A DNA stretch of 64,000 bases, taken from positions 1 to 64,000 of the forward strand of contig NZ_BDBU01000016.1 of assembly GCF_001613145.1 (NCBI RefSeq), read 5' to 3'. Source of the stretch: Nocardia jejuensis NBRC 103114. GTDB taxonomy: Bacteria > Actinomycetota > Actinomycetes > Mycobacteriales > Mycobacteriaceae. This document shows positions 9,108 through 17,656 of this stretch, one piece after another (position 1 is the first letter of the stretch; every line of letters starts with the position of its first letter). The notes under the pieces were generated by a model that saw only the letters and a list, made by a program, of their open reading frames with translations, ran no database searches and had not been told where the DNA came from. A program made the translations under genes and the position numbers.

Positions 9108-9590
9108 ATGACTGCAAAAGACTCACGCACCGCCGATGACCTGCTGAATGCCGTGGGACCGGCCTTCAGCAAGCTGCGGCGGACGGCACTGTTGGAGGTC
9201 GAAAACCCCATCTCCGCAAAGGATCTCAACCGAACGCTGGTGCTCAATCTGGTGCTGGAGCACAGCCGGAACTCGGAGGTGACGGTCGGCATGCTGGCGG
9301 AGTTCCTGGGCGTGGACCCCTCGGTCGCCAGCCGCATGGTCAGCGACAACATCAAGGCCGGATATCTGATCCGGGCGGCCTCGCAGGAGGACGGCCGCCG
9401 CACCGTTCTGCAGCTGAGCCCCGAGGGGGTCGACCTCATGGCGCGCTACCGCAAACACCAGCGCGACGCGTACGACTACATCACCGCGGAGTGGCCCGAC
9501 CAGGACCGCCTGGAATTCGCGCGCCTGATGATCAAGTACGTCGACTCGCTCGAAGGCCTGAAGGACCGCGGCCTGGCCAAGGACGCCTAG
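9108..9590 (+). CDS. MarR family transcriptional regulator
   Basis: 160 residues. The winged-helix core is visible: VTVGMLAEFLGVDPSVASRMVSDNIKAGYLIRAASQEDGRR, with the wing basic Arg pair, and a C-terminal dimerisation helix (YDYITAEWPDQDRLEFARLMIKYVDSL). Divergent from the NmrA-like reductase gene across 111 bp with an inverted repeat. Expected to repress itself and the reductase. The start at 9108 is chosen because the upstream in-frame ATG would run through the operator region. Confidence 0.88.
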   Translation: MTAKDSRTADDLLNAVGPAFSKLRRTALLEVENPISAKDLNRTLVLNLVLEHSRNSEVTVGMLAEFLGVDPSVASRMVSDNIKAGYLIRAASQEDGRRTVLQLSPEGVDLMARYRKHQRDAYDYITAEWPDQDRLEFARLMIKYVDSLEGLKDRGLAKDA

Positions 9591-9762
9591 GCCGTCGGGG
9601 CGCCGGCCGGCTCGAGGCTCACGGTTCCCCGACGGGTGAATCCGGGTAGGCCACGGTGCCGGGATCGCGTGCGGACAGCCAGCCGCCGAAGCCCGTCTCG
9701 CCCGGTGGCTCGGCTCGGCCGCAGGAGCATCCGCTGGCTCGGTTCCGCGCCGCGGGCGGCAC

Positions 9763-11919
9763 TCAGGACGGCGTGGCCAGGGCGAACGGCAGGACCGCGT
9801 CGGCTCCGGCCGCGCGGAGCAGGTGAGCGGCCATGGTGAAAGTCCAGCCGGAGTCCGAGAGTGCGTCCACCAGCAGGATCGGCCCCTGCACATCGGTGAG
9901 ATCCGGTGTCTCCCAGGCATTGTGGAGAGCCGCCACCCGGTGGGCGGAGTTGGCCGCGGAGACCGGGGGAGTGTCGGGCCGCAGGTGCAGGATGCCGAGA
10001 TTCTCCAGCCTGCCCACCTCGGCGAGGCGGGCGGCCAGCGAGGTGGTCAGCAGGGGATACCGGGGAGACTCCAGCGCCATGACGGCGGTGGGGCGCTGGG
10101 CCCAATTCCATTCGCGCAGTACGGTCGTGCACGCCTTGAACACCTCATCGGGAACCTGCGCGTCGGGTCCGTCGAGAATCGCGCGCAGGCGCTGACCCCA
10201 GCCGAGATTGCTGAGCCGGCCCAGCACCCGGCCGGTCTCGGCGCCACCGGAGATCTTGCCGGACAGCGAGATTCCCAGCTTCGACATACCGGTCGGCCAC
10301 TGCTTCCGGGGTGCGAGGTCGATGCCCGGGCGGTCCAGGCGGGCCCGGATGGCGCTGAGATCCTCGGTGTCCACGGCGGTGTCGGCGCGGGTGCCGGTGC
10401 AGTTGTCGCAGCGGCCGCACCCCGGAGCGTCGGCGGTGAGGCCCGGATCGTCGAGCTGGCGGCGCAGGAAGTTCATCCGGCATTCGGCGGTGGACTGATA
10501 CTCGATCATCGCCTGCTGCTCGGACTCCCGGGCGATCGAGAGCCGTTCGTAGCGTTCGGTGTCGTAGACCCACGGCTGCCCGGTGCCGATCCAGCCGCCG
10601 CGCACCCGCTGCACCGCGCCGTCCACATCCAGCACCTTGAGCACCATTTCCAGGCGCGAGCGATTGAGTTCCACCAGCGGTTCCAGCGCGGCGGTGGAGA
10701 GCGGGCGGTCCGAGCCGAGCGCCTCGAGCACCGAACGCACGATGTGCTCGCGCGGGAAGGCCACCGATGCGAAGTAGCTCCAGATCTGGCGGTCCTCCGG
10801 CCCGGGCAGCAGCACCACCTCGGCGCGTTCGGTGCCGCGTCCGGCACGGCCGACCTGCTGGTAGTACGAGATGGGGGAGGAGGGCGCACCGACGTGCACG
10901 ACGAACCCGAGATCGGGTTTGTCGAATCCCATACCCAGGGCCGAGGTGGCTATGAGCGCCTTCACCTCGTTGTTCAGCAGCGCGGCTTCCAGGGCCTCGC
11001 GTTCGTCCGGGTCGGTCTGGCCGGTGTACGCGGCGACGGTGTGGCCGTGTGAGTTCAGCACGTCGGCCAGGTCCTGCGCGGCGGCGACGGTGAGCGAATA
11101 GACGATGCCGGAACCGGGCAGTTCGTGTAGGCGCTTGCTGAGCCAAGCGGTGCGTTCGACCGAATCCGCGATCCGGACCACGGACAGGTGCAGTGATTCG
11201 CGATCGAGGGTGCCGCGCAGCACCAGGGTGTCGGTGCCGATCTGGGTCGCCACGTCGGTGACCACGCGGTCGTTGGCGGTGGCGGTGGTGGCCAGCACCG
11301 GGACGTCCGAGCCGAGATCGGCGATGAGGGTGCGGATTCGGCGGTAGTCGGGCCGGAAGTCGTGACCCCAGTCCGAGACGCAGTGCGCCTCGTCGATCAC
11401 TACCAGGCCCGCGTCGGCGGCCAGCTTGGGCAGCACCGAATCGCGGAAGTCCGGATTGTTGAGCCGCTCGGGGCTCACCAGCAGCACGTCGATATCGCCG
11501 GAGGCGACGCTGGCGTGGATCTCGTCCCACTCGGTGACATTGCCGGAATTGATGGTCGCCGCGACGACTCCCGCGCGCTCGGCGGCGGCCACCTGGTTGC
11601 GCATCAGCGCCAGCAGCGGGGACACGATGACGGTCGGGCCGCGCCCGGCAGCCCGCAGCAGTTTCGCCGAGATGAAGTAGACGGCCGATTTACCCCAGCC
11701 GGTGCGCTGCACCACCAGCGCGCGCCGCCGCTGCACGACGAGCGCCTCGATGGCTGTCCACTGATCCTCGCGCAGCCGGGCCTGGGGACCGGCCAGTTCG
11801 CGCAGCAGTGCCTCGGCGGTCTCGCGCAGATCACCCGCTCCGGACTGCTCTCCCGGCAGGTCACGGGTCGGTTCGGTGGTGGGCGCGGTATCCGGATCGG
11901 TCGAGGTCACGCGTTCCAT
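9763..11919 (-). CDS. RecQ-like ATP-dependent DNA helicase with phosphoribosyltransferase-like tail
   Basis: 718 residues. SF2 helicase core: Walker A RTGWGKS (72-78), DEAHCVSDWGHDFRPDYRRI (DEAH 176-179) and motif VI QQVGRAGRG. The RecQ zinc-binding region follows, with CGRCDNC at 501-507 and an upstream Cys (AECRMNF). The last 200 residues carry LGISLSGKISGGAETGRVLGRL and a motif ILLVDALSDSGWT (about 681-693) like the PRPP loop of type I phosphoribosyltransferases. No HRDC domain is seen. Unwinds 3'-tailed DNA in repair; the role of the tail is unknown. No nearby operon partner. Confidence 0.9.
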   Translation of the reverse strand: MERVTSTDPDTAPTTEPTRDLPGEQSGAGDLRETAEALLRELAGPQARLREDQWTAIEALVVQRRRALVVQRTGWGKSAVYFISAKLLRAAGRGPTVIVSPLLALMRNQVAAAERAGVVAATINSGNVTEWDEIHASVASGDIDVLLVSPERLNNPDFRDSVLPKLAADAGLVVIDEAHCVSDWGHDFRPDYRRIRTLIADLGSDVPVLATTATANDRVVTDVATQIGTDTLVLRGTLDRESLHLSVVRIADSVERTAWLSKRLHELPGSGIVYSLTVAAAQDLADVLNSHGHTVAAYTGQTDPDEREALEAALLNNEVKALIATSALGMGFDKPDLGFVVHVGAPSSPISYYQQVGRAGRGTERAEVVLLPGPEDRQIWSYFASVAFPREHIVRSVLEALGSDRPLSTAALEPLVELNRSRLEMVLKVLDVDGAVQRVRGGWIGTGQPWVYDTERYERLSIARESEQQAMIEYQSTAECRMNFLRRQLDDPGLTADAPGCGRCDNCTGTRADTAVDTEDLSAIRARLDRPGIDLAPRKQWPTGMSKLGISLSGKISGGAETGRVLGRLSNLGWGQRLRAILDGPDAQVPDEVFKACTTVLREWNWAQRPTAVMALESPRYPLLTTSLAARLAEVGRLENLGILHLRPDTPPVSAANSAHRVAALHNAWETPDLTDVQGPILLVDALSDSGWTFTMAAHLLRAAGADAVLPFALATPS

Positions 11920-12141
11920 GCTGCCCTACCGCACCGACACTCGACCCTTGCCGCTCACCTTCGCACCCCGGCGCGCCGCTATCGGCTCGATTCTGGAGTG
12001 GATTGTCTGAACTGTCCGAAAGTAGATGAAGCCGCGAGCGCACCTTCGTTGCGGTGGAGTCAAGATCAGGCGTAATCCCCTCCGGCGAAGGACAATAGGG
12101 GTTCGGGGGGCTGTGTGGTGCCCCCTGGTGCAGGAGGCGTG

Positions 12142-12624
12142 ATGCCCGAGAAGTTCCCATCCCCCGCCGGCTGGACTCCGCCCGGTGCGCAGTTCCGGAC
12201 CACCGGCACCGTCTCGCGCACTGTGACCGGGACGATAGTGGGCCTGGTGGTGACGCCGATCGGCATAGCGTTCGCGGCCCGTGGCGCCGCCTCCACCCGG
12301 GAATGGGTGATCCTCGGCGACTTCGGCGACCGGCTCGGCGCCACCCTGCAGATCCTGGTCGGCGCGGCCCTGTTCCTGCTGGTGGCGGCCATGGCGGGCT
12401 ACTCGGCGGTGGGCACCCTGGTGGCGGGCCTGGTCTGGGGCGTGCTGCCCGGCCTGATCCACATGATCTTCCCGCACGACACCTTCCGCCTGATCGGCGA
12501 TCTACCCGGGATCTCCGACGAGATGCACGTGGCCCTGTTCGAATGGCTCTCGACCGGATTCCCGCTCATAGTCGGCATTCTGTTGATCGGCGCGGGTGTG
12601 GCGACGACGCTGCGCCGCCGATGA
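12142..12624 (+). CDS. Conserved four-helix membrane protein
   Basis: 160 residues with about four hydrophobic segments (TGTIVGLVVTPIGIAFAARG; LQILVGAALFLLVAAMAGYS; AVGTLVAGLVWGVLPGLI; LSTGFPLIVGILLIGAGVA). No signal peptidase site is seen. AGGAGG sits four bases before the ATG. It resembles small uncharacterised membrane proteins of mycolata; I do not recognise a named family. Convergent with rtcB across a strong hairpin. Confidence 0.75.
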   Translation: MPEKFPSPAGWTPPGAQFRTTGTVSRTVTGTIVGLVVTPIGIAFAARGAASTREWVILGDFGDRLGATLQILVGAALFLLVAAMAGYSAVGTLVAGLVWGVLPGLIHMIFPHDTFRLIGDLPGISDEMHVALFEWLSTGFPLIVGILLIGAGVATTLRRR

Positions 12625-12627
12625 CAC

Positions 12628-12658
12628 CGCGCCCGCAGTGGATTCCACTGCGGGCGCG
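12628..12658. terminator. Bidirectional terminator-like hairpin before rtcB end
   Basis: Perfect 14-bp GC-rich stem (12628-12641 with 12645-12658), 3-nt loop, followed by ACATTTT on the plus strand. It lies between convergent genes. Confidence 0.8.
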
Positions 12659-12684
12659 ACATTTTCGCTCCGGCCTCGGCCGGT

Positions 12685-13908
12685 TCACCCCTTGACGCAG
12701 AGCACCTGCCGCAGCGTCGCCACCACATCCACCAGGTTCCCCTGCGCCGCGATGACCTGATCGATGTCCTTGTAGGCCGCCGGAATCTCATCGACCACTC
12801 CGGCGTCCTTGCGCGACTCGACCCCCTCGGTCTGTGCGACGAGGTCGGCCACCGTGAACTGCCGCTTGGCCGCGTTCCGGCTCATCCGGCGTCCCGCCCC
12901 GTGTGATGCGGACTGGAAAGAATCCGGATTCCCCTTCCCGCGCACCACATACGACCGGGTCCCCATCGATCCCGGAATCAGCGCGAGATCACCCTTGCCC
13001 GCCCGCACCGCGCCCTTGCGGGTCACCAGCATCGGAGCCCCGTCGATGACCTCCTCGGACACGTAGTTGTGGTGGCACGAGATGGTCTCGTCGAACCCCA
13101 CGGTGTGCCCGTCGAATTCCTCGCGCACGGCCTTGCACACCAGCGCCAGCATGACGGCCCGGTTCCGCGCCGCATACTCCTGCGCCCAGCTCAGATCTCG
13201 CCGATAGGCGTCCATCTCCGAGGTTCGGGAAAGGAATACCGCCAAATCCCGATCCACCAAATTCTTGTTGTGCGGCAACCCCCGCGCCACCGACATATGC
13301 CGCTCCGCGATCTCCTTACCGATATTCCGGCTCCCGGAATGCAGCAGAATCCACACGCGCTGCTCGGTATCGAGGCAGAGTTCGACAAAGTGATTCCCTG
13401 ATCCAAGCGTGCCGATCTGCTTGTGCGCTTTGGATTCCCGCGCATGAACGGCCGGATCCAGCATTTCGAATGCCTTCCAGAACCGCTCCCATCCAGCGCG
13501 CATGGTGGTGCCCGCAGCGCGCTGCCCCGAAATCTCGGCATTGAGCCGATTCACATTCACCGGCTCGTCGTGCGCCCCGAATCCGACCGGCACCGCCGCC
13601 TCGATCCGAGACCGCAACGACCGCAGGCTATCCGGTAGATCCGAGGCCCGCAGGGACGTCCGCACGGCTTCCATTCCACACCCGATATCGACACCGACAG
13701 CCGCCGGCGACACCGCATCCCGCATGGCGATGACCGACCCGACCGTCGCGCCCTTCCCCAGGTGAACATCCGGCATCACCCGCACCCCGTGCACCCATTC
13801 CAGATTCGCGATATTCCGAAGCTGTTGCAGCGCAGCAGCGTCGACCTCGTGCTCGTGGGCCCACATGAGCGTCCGCGCTCGCGTACCGCGCAGCTCGACG
13901 GGAAACAT
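12685..13908 (-). CDS. rtcB: RtcB-type RNA 3'-phosphate/5'-OH ligase
   Basis: 407 residues. GTP- and Mn2+-dependent joining of RNA ends. Metal-site motif GVDIGCGMEAVR, GSGNHFVEL, LLHSGSRNIGK, CHHNYVSEE and the guanylylated-His segment SFQSASHGAGRRMSR are all present. The length matches bacterial RtcB. The frame is open much further upstream, but family similarity begins at MFPVELRG and AAGGAAAGGA lies just upstream. No archease or rtcA/rtcR gene is adjacent, so it may work alone in RNA repair. Confidence 0.93.
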   Translation of the reverse strand: MFPVELRGTRARTLMWAHEHEVDAAALQQLRNIANLEWVHGVRVMPDVHLGKGATVGSVIAMRDAVSPAAVGVDIGCGMEAVRTSLRASDLPDSLRSLRSRIEAAVPVGFGAHDEPVNVNRLNAEISGQRAAGTTMRAGWERFWKAFEMLDPAVHARESKAHKQIGTLGSGNHFVELCLDTEQRVWILLHSGSRNIGKEIAERHMSVARGLPHNKNLVDRDLAVFLSRTSEMDAYRRDLSWAQEYAARNRAVMLALVCKAVREEFDGHTVGFDETISCHHNYVSEEVIDGAPMLVTRKGAVRAGKGDLALIPGSMGTRSYVVRGKGNPDSFQSASHGAGRRMSRNAAKRQFTVADLVAQTEGVESRKDAGVVDEIPAAYKDIDQVIAAQGNLVDVVATLRQVLCVKG

Positions 13909-14274
13909 TGGACTGTCCTTTCCTTGACTGTCCACCACGGTAAATGTCGTAACCATCCGGCTGCACCTCATTATTCGATGCCCGCGAGCGGATTCGCGCC
14001 CAGGCTTTCCGGCCCGATATTTCCTGACCCGGCGCCAATCGTGTCGTGCGGCAGCTGTCCATGCGGCGCGTCCGGCATCACCGTGAGCTGCGCGAGGGCC
14101 GGGCTGCCCGGTGGCTACGCGACGCCGACCACATCGCCCCGGAGTCGTCGGACCGCACGGTGCGCTGTCGCGGGCGCTGGTCCGACGGTGACGTCCCTCA
14201 CTCTCCGATCGCGTGCCAACAGTTAGTGCATTAACTATTATTGCCCTAACAGATGGTGATCGAGGAGGTCGGTC
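13909..14274. other. Divergent promoter region between rtcB and OhrR-like gene
   Basis: 366 bases without a convincing gene. The right end holds the AT-rich promoter/operator of the OhrR-like gene (14221-14250). I see nothing else. Confidence 0.5.
14221..14236. promoter_or_regulatory. Palindromic operator of the OhrR-like regulator
   Basis: AGTTAGTGCATTAACT has perfect AGTTA/TAACT arms around a TGCA core (one symmetric mismatch pair). It sits 39 bp before the GTG start in an AT-rich island within GC-rich DNA, as expected for an autoregulatory MarR/OhrR site. Confidence 0.6.
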
Positions 14275-14751
14275 GTGGAAGCGAGTGTCGAGGATCCGCT
14301 GCGGCTGGATCGGCAGGTGTGTTTCGCGCTGGCGGTGGCCAATCGGGCGGTGCTGGCGGTGTATCGGCCGCTGCTGGAGCCGATGGGGCTGACGCATCCG
14401 CAGTATCTGGTGATGCTGGCGCTGTGGGGCGAGGCGCCGATGTCGGTGAAGGACATCGGGGAGGCCATTCAGCTCGATTCGCCGACGCTGTCGCCGCTGC
14501 TCAAACGGTTGGAGGCGGCGGGGCTCATCACGCGGCGAAGGGACGTGCAGGACGAGCGCAATCTCGTCGTCGACCTGACCGCGCAGGGCCGGGAGTTGCG
14601 CTCGCAGGCCGAGCGGATTCCGCCCGCGGTGGTGGAGCGGCTGGGTGTGAGCCTGGCCGATCTGGAGGAATTGCGCGATGTGCTCAACCGCGTCAATCAG
14701 GCAGCTCGGCGTCCCGCTCCCGCTGCCGCCGAGAAGGGATCGCCCGCATGA
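14275..14751 (+). CDS. OhrR-like MarR family redox regulator
   Basis: 158 residues. The N-terminal LDRQVCFALAVANRAV places Cys16 where OhrR has its peroxide-sensing cysteine; Tyr residues of the sensing triad fit in YRPLLEPMGLTHPQYLVMLALW. The winged helix follows (MSVKDIGEAIQLDSPTLSPLLKRLEAAGLITRRRDVQDER). GTG start with GAGGAGG six bases upstream. No ohr peroxidase gene is adjacent. Its stop overlaps the start of the DUF5313 gene (ATGA), so the two are cotranslated. Probably represses its own operon until oxidised. Confidence 0.88.
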   Translation: MEASVEDPLRLDRQVCFALAVANRAVLAVYRPLLEPMGLTHPQYLVMLALWGEAPMSVKDIGEAIQLDSPTLSPLLKRLEAAGLITRRRDVQDERNLVVDLTAQGRELRSQAERIPPAVVERLGVSLADLEELRDVLNRVNQAARRPAPAAAEKGSPA

Positions 14752-15116
14752 AACGCCCGAATCCGATCCAGTGGGTCGGCTACGCCTGCGGTCGCCGGCT
14801 GCCGGATTCCATGCAGCAGTGGGTCCGTAACGATCTCACCGGAACCTTCGCGTTCCCACGGCATCTCGTACGCGGGCTGTTTCCGCTGATTCCGATCTTC
14901 GCCCTGTTTCTGCTGTTCCCCGGCGAACTCTGGATTCGCGGCGCGATGATTCTGCTCGCGGTGCTGCTGGCGCTGTTCTACATCGTCGCCTATATGCCGA
15001 TGAATCGCGCCCACCGGCTCGCGAAGCACGGTCTCCCACAGGATTTGGAGAATCCGCAGCGAGCCTCGCGTCGCGCGGCCGAGCGGGCGGCCTACGAGGC
15101 CCGCTACCCGCACTGA
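14748..15116 (+). CDS. DUF5313 family membrane protein
   Basis: 122 residues. Begins MKRPNPIQWVGYACGRRLPDSM, then WVRNDLTG, then two adjacent membrane helices (LFPLIPIFALFLLFPG and GAMILLAVLLALFYIVAYMP), then a basic cytoplasmic tail. This arrangement matches the DUF5313 family of mycolata, of unknown function. Its start codon overlaps the stop of the OhrR-like gene by four bases, so it is probably under the same redox control. Confidence 0.82.
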   Translation: MKRPNPIQWVGYACGRRLPDSMQQWVRNDLTGTFAFPRHLVRGLFPLIPIFALFLLFPGELWIRGAMILLAVLLALFYIVAYMPMNRAHRLAKHGLPQDLENPQRASRRAAERAAYEARYPH

Positions 15117-15290
15117 GCCGAAACCCTGGAGCGGGCTCGCTCCCCGGACCGCCTACGCGTGGGGGTGAGCGCGATCGCGCACCGGCTCCGAGACTCCGGC
15201 GTCCTCGTGCCGCGGGCGGTCGGCTCGCGATACGGGTGATCGACCGGCGACGCCGATCGCTCACCCGGCACTACGGCATGAACCGCCCTC

Positions 15291-15713
15291 CTACTGAACG
15301 TTTTTCGTGCACCCCGATGCGACGACGGCGGCCGCCCGCGGGGTCGAACTGCCGAGATCGGGGAAGGCGGGCGCACTCTCGCCGAGCCCGGCGACCGCCG
15401 CCTGCTCGGCGTCCGCGAGCGAACCGCCCGCGGCCCAACCCCAGCGCCCGTCCGCGCCCCGCGCGATGGCCCCGCAGCCGTCGGCGAAGTTCAGCACGAT
15501 CTCGCAGTCGTAATTGGCGCAGTCGCGGATCGCGGCGGCGTCGGCCTTGACCTTGCTGGTCTGGTCGGTCGTGACGACCGCGGTGTTCTTGAGCCGGGAG
15601 ACCGCGATATTGCCGTAGTACTGGGCCGCCGCGTCGGCGGGCCCGGCGGCGGCCACGGAACAGCCCGCGGCGGTGACGGCGGCGGCGAATGCGGCGGTAC
15701 GTGCGAACGACAA
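15291..15713 (-). CDS. Secreted DUF4189 domain protein
   Basis: 140 residues. An Ala-rich signal peptide (about 1-29, likely cleavage ADAAA) is followed by a DUF4189 domain: YYGNIAVSR, two cysteine pairs (RDCANYDCEIVLNFADGCGAIAR), GWAAGGSLADAEQAAVAG and a final Cys. The family is common in Nocardia and mycobacteria as small exported proteins of unknown function, probably disulfide-bonded. Stands alone. Confidence 0.82.
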   Translation of the reverse strand: MSFARTAAFAAAVTAAGCSVAAAGPADAAAQYYGNIAVSRLKNTAVVTTDQTSKVKADAAAIRDCANYDCEIVLNFADGCGAIARGADGRWGWAAGGSLADAEQAAVAGLGESAPAFPDLGSSTPRAAAVVASGCTKNVQ

Positions 15714-15847
15714 GTGAAACCCCGTTGTTTAGACGATCATCCAACAGCCGCGATGGTAGACGGTGATCAACTACGCGCGAGTGTCTTTCGGCTGGGACCG
15801 CGCTGAGAAACAGTCGACTCGTGGATGAACGGCGCCCCGCCGCGCGA

Positions 15848-16807
15848 TCACGGCACCTCGGTGACCGTGCGGGTGAGCGCGCGTCGCAGCGCGGTGAACG
15901 CGGAGGCGTTGGCGCGCTGCGTTTCTCGCAGATGGAACGCCATGGACATGAACCCGTGCACGGTCCCGTCCCAGCGGTGCATCTCGACCTCGATGCCCGC
16001 CTCGCGCAGGCGGCGACCGTACTCCTCGGCCTCGTCGCGCAGCGGATCGAACTCCGCGGTGGCGATGTGCGCGGGCGGCAGCCCGGTGAGATCGGCGACG
16101 GTCGGATTCGCGTAGGGGTCCGTCGCATCGGCTCCGGTGCTCAGATACTGCCGCCAGTACCAGCGCAGGTGGGTGGCGGTCGTGAAGTAGCCCTCGGCGT
16201 TCTCGGTGTACGAGGCGCTGTCGCAGGCCGGATCCAGCATCGGATACATGAGCAGCTGGAACACGATGTCCGGTCCGCCGTTGTCGCGCGCGTGGAGCGC
16301 GGCGACGGTGGCGAGGTTGCCGCCCGCGCTGTCACCGGCGACCGCGATCCGATCCGGATCACCCCCGAGGGATTCGGCATTGTCCGCGACCCAGCGCAGC
16401 ACCGCGTACGCGTCCTGTGCGGCGGCGGGGAACCGGGCCTCGGGCGCCCGGCGGTAGTCCACCGACACCACGATCACCCCGGCCTCGTTCGCCATGGTCC
16501 GGCAGAACCGGTCGTGACTGTCCAAGCCGCACAGCACGAATCCGCCGCCGTGATAGAACACCACCACCCCGGGCGTGCTCTCGGCATCGAGCGGCCGATA
16601 GAGCCGCACCGGCACTTCCGGCGCTCCCGCCGGTCCGGGAACCAGCCATTCCTCTACTCCCGCAACGGGAATCGGTTCCATGACAGGTGTGGATCGTGCG
16701 GCCAGGAACGCGCGGGCTTCGGCGGCGTCGAGCACCTCGGTGCCCAGCGCGGGGAACGCGGCCGTCGCGGCCTCCACGAGGTCTCGCCATTCGGGGGACA
16801 GGGGCAT
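15848..16807 (-). CDS. Alpha/beta hydrolase, hormone-sensitive-lipase (LipH/LipN-like) esterase
   Basis: 319 residues. Oxyanion motif YHGGGFVLC, nucleophile GDSAGGN and the acid/His region AEFDPLRDEAEEYGRRL...HRWDGTVHGF define HSL-family carboxylesterases. Likely cytoplasmic, cleaving an ester of a hydrophobic substrate. It lies 11 bases downstream of an SDR gene on the same strand, so the two form an operon. In a steroid-type cluster it could deacylate steroid esters or a ring-cleavage lactone; this is inference. Confidence 0.88.
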   Translation of the reverse strand: MPLSPEWRDLVEAATAAFPALGTEVLDAAEARAFLAARSTPVMEPIPVAGVEEWLVPGPAGAPEVPVRLYRPLDAESTPGVVVFYHGGGFVLCGLDSHDRFCRTMANEAGVIVVSVDYRRAPEARFPAAAQDAYAVLRWVADNAESLGGDPDRIAVAGDSAGGNLATVAALHARDNGGPDIVFQLLMYPMLDPACDSASYTENAEGYFTTATHLRWYWRQYLSTGADATDPYANPTVADLTGLPPAHIATAEFDPLRDEAEEYGRRLREAGIEVEMHRWDGTVHGFMSMAFHLRETQRANASAFTALRRALTRTVTEVP

Positions 16808-16818
16808 CGCTGGTTTCC

Positions 16819-17574
16819 CTACTGCATGTTTCGCGGAATGAACTTGCCGGCGGCGAGTCCGCCGTCGACGGTGACCTCCGCACCGGTGATGTACGCGGCG
16901 GCATCGGAGGCCAGGAACGCGACCAGTTCGGCGACCTCCTCGGGCAGCCCCGAGCGCTCCAGCGGCAGCGTCGGAAAGCTGCCCGGCCCGGTGGTCAGGT
17001 ACGGCACCATCGGGGTGGCGATCGGCCCGGGATGCACCGAGTTGACCCGGATCTGAGACGGGCCCAGCTCCAGCGCCGCGATCTTGCTCAGGCCACGCAG
17101 ACCCCACTTGGACGAGCCGTAGGCGGAGTGGTTCATCAGACCTTCGAGCCCGGCCTGCGAGGAGATGTTCACGATCGAACCGCCCCCGGCCGCCGTCATG
17201 GCGGGCAGCACCGCCTTGATTCCGTTGAACGCACCGAGGAGGTTGACCTTCAGGATTCGTTCCAGCTCTTCGGAACTCGTCTCCACGAGCGGCTTCATGA
17301 GGTAGATGGCGGCATTGTTCACCAGGACGTCCAGCCTGCCGAAGGCCGAGATTCCGGCCGCGACGGCGGCATCCCAGCTCTCGGTGTCGGTCACGTCGTG
17401 GCGCACGAAAATCGCTGCCTCGCCCAGTGATTCGGCGAGCTCCTTGCCCTCTGCCTCGAGCACGTCGGTGATGATCACTTTCGCGCCGCGTTCGACGAAC
17501 AGTCGCGCCTCGGCCGCGCCTTGACCGCGAGCGGCGCCGGTGATCAGGGCGACTTTGCCGTTCAGTTCAGCCAT
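16819..17574 (-). CDS. Short-chain dehydrogenase (3alpha,20beta-HSD-like)
   Basis: 251 residues. Cofactor motif TGAARGQG (13-20), NNAAI, catalytic Ser in NISSQAG, YGSSK (Tyr/Lys pair) and the C-terminal VTVDGGLAAGKF. Classical SDR, NAD(P)-dependent. The sequence resembles 3alpha/20beta-hydroxysteroid dehydrogenases. It is followed by the esterase and preceded on the same strand by the luciferase-like gene, 82 bp away. Confidence 0.85.
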   Translation of the reverse strand: MAELNGKVALITGAARGQGAAEARLFVERGAKVIITDVLEAEGKELAESLGEAAIFVRHDVTDTESWDAAVAAGISAFGRLDVLVNNAAIYLMKPLVETSSEELERILKVNLLGAFNGIKAVLPAMTAAGGGSIVNISSQAGLEGLMNHSAYGSSKWGLRGLSKIAALELGPSQIRVNSVHPGPIATPMVPYLTTGPGSFPTLPLERSGLPEEVAELVAFLASDAAAYITGAEVTVDGGLAAGKFIPRNMQ

Positions 17575-17656
17575 TTCGATTCCTTGTCTTCGGGATGGAT
17601 TTGTCGTTGCGTCGGTGCTGGTTTCGGTGGTGGCGACACGAGGACTCGCTCCGTCA

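Noticed and set aside
9591..9762. Possible small gene between MarR and RecQ genes
   Set aside because: No frame with a start, RBS and recognisable composition; the RecQ stop at 9763 is convincing.
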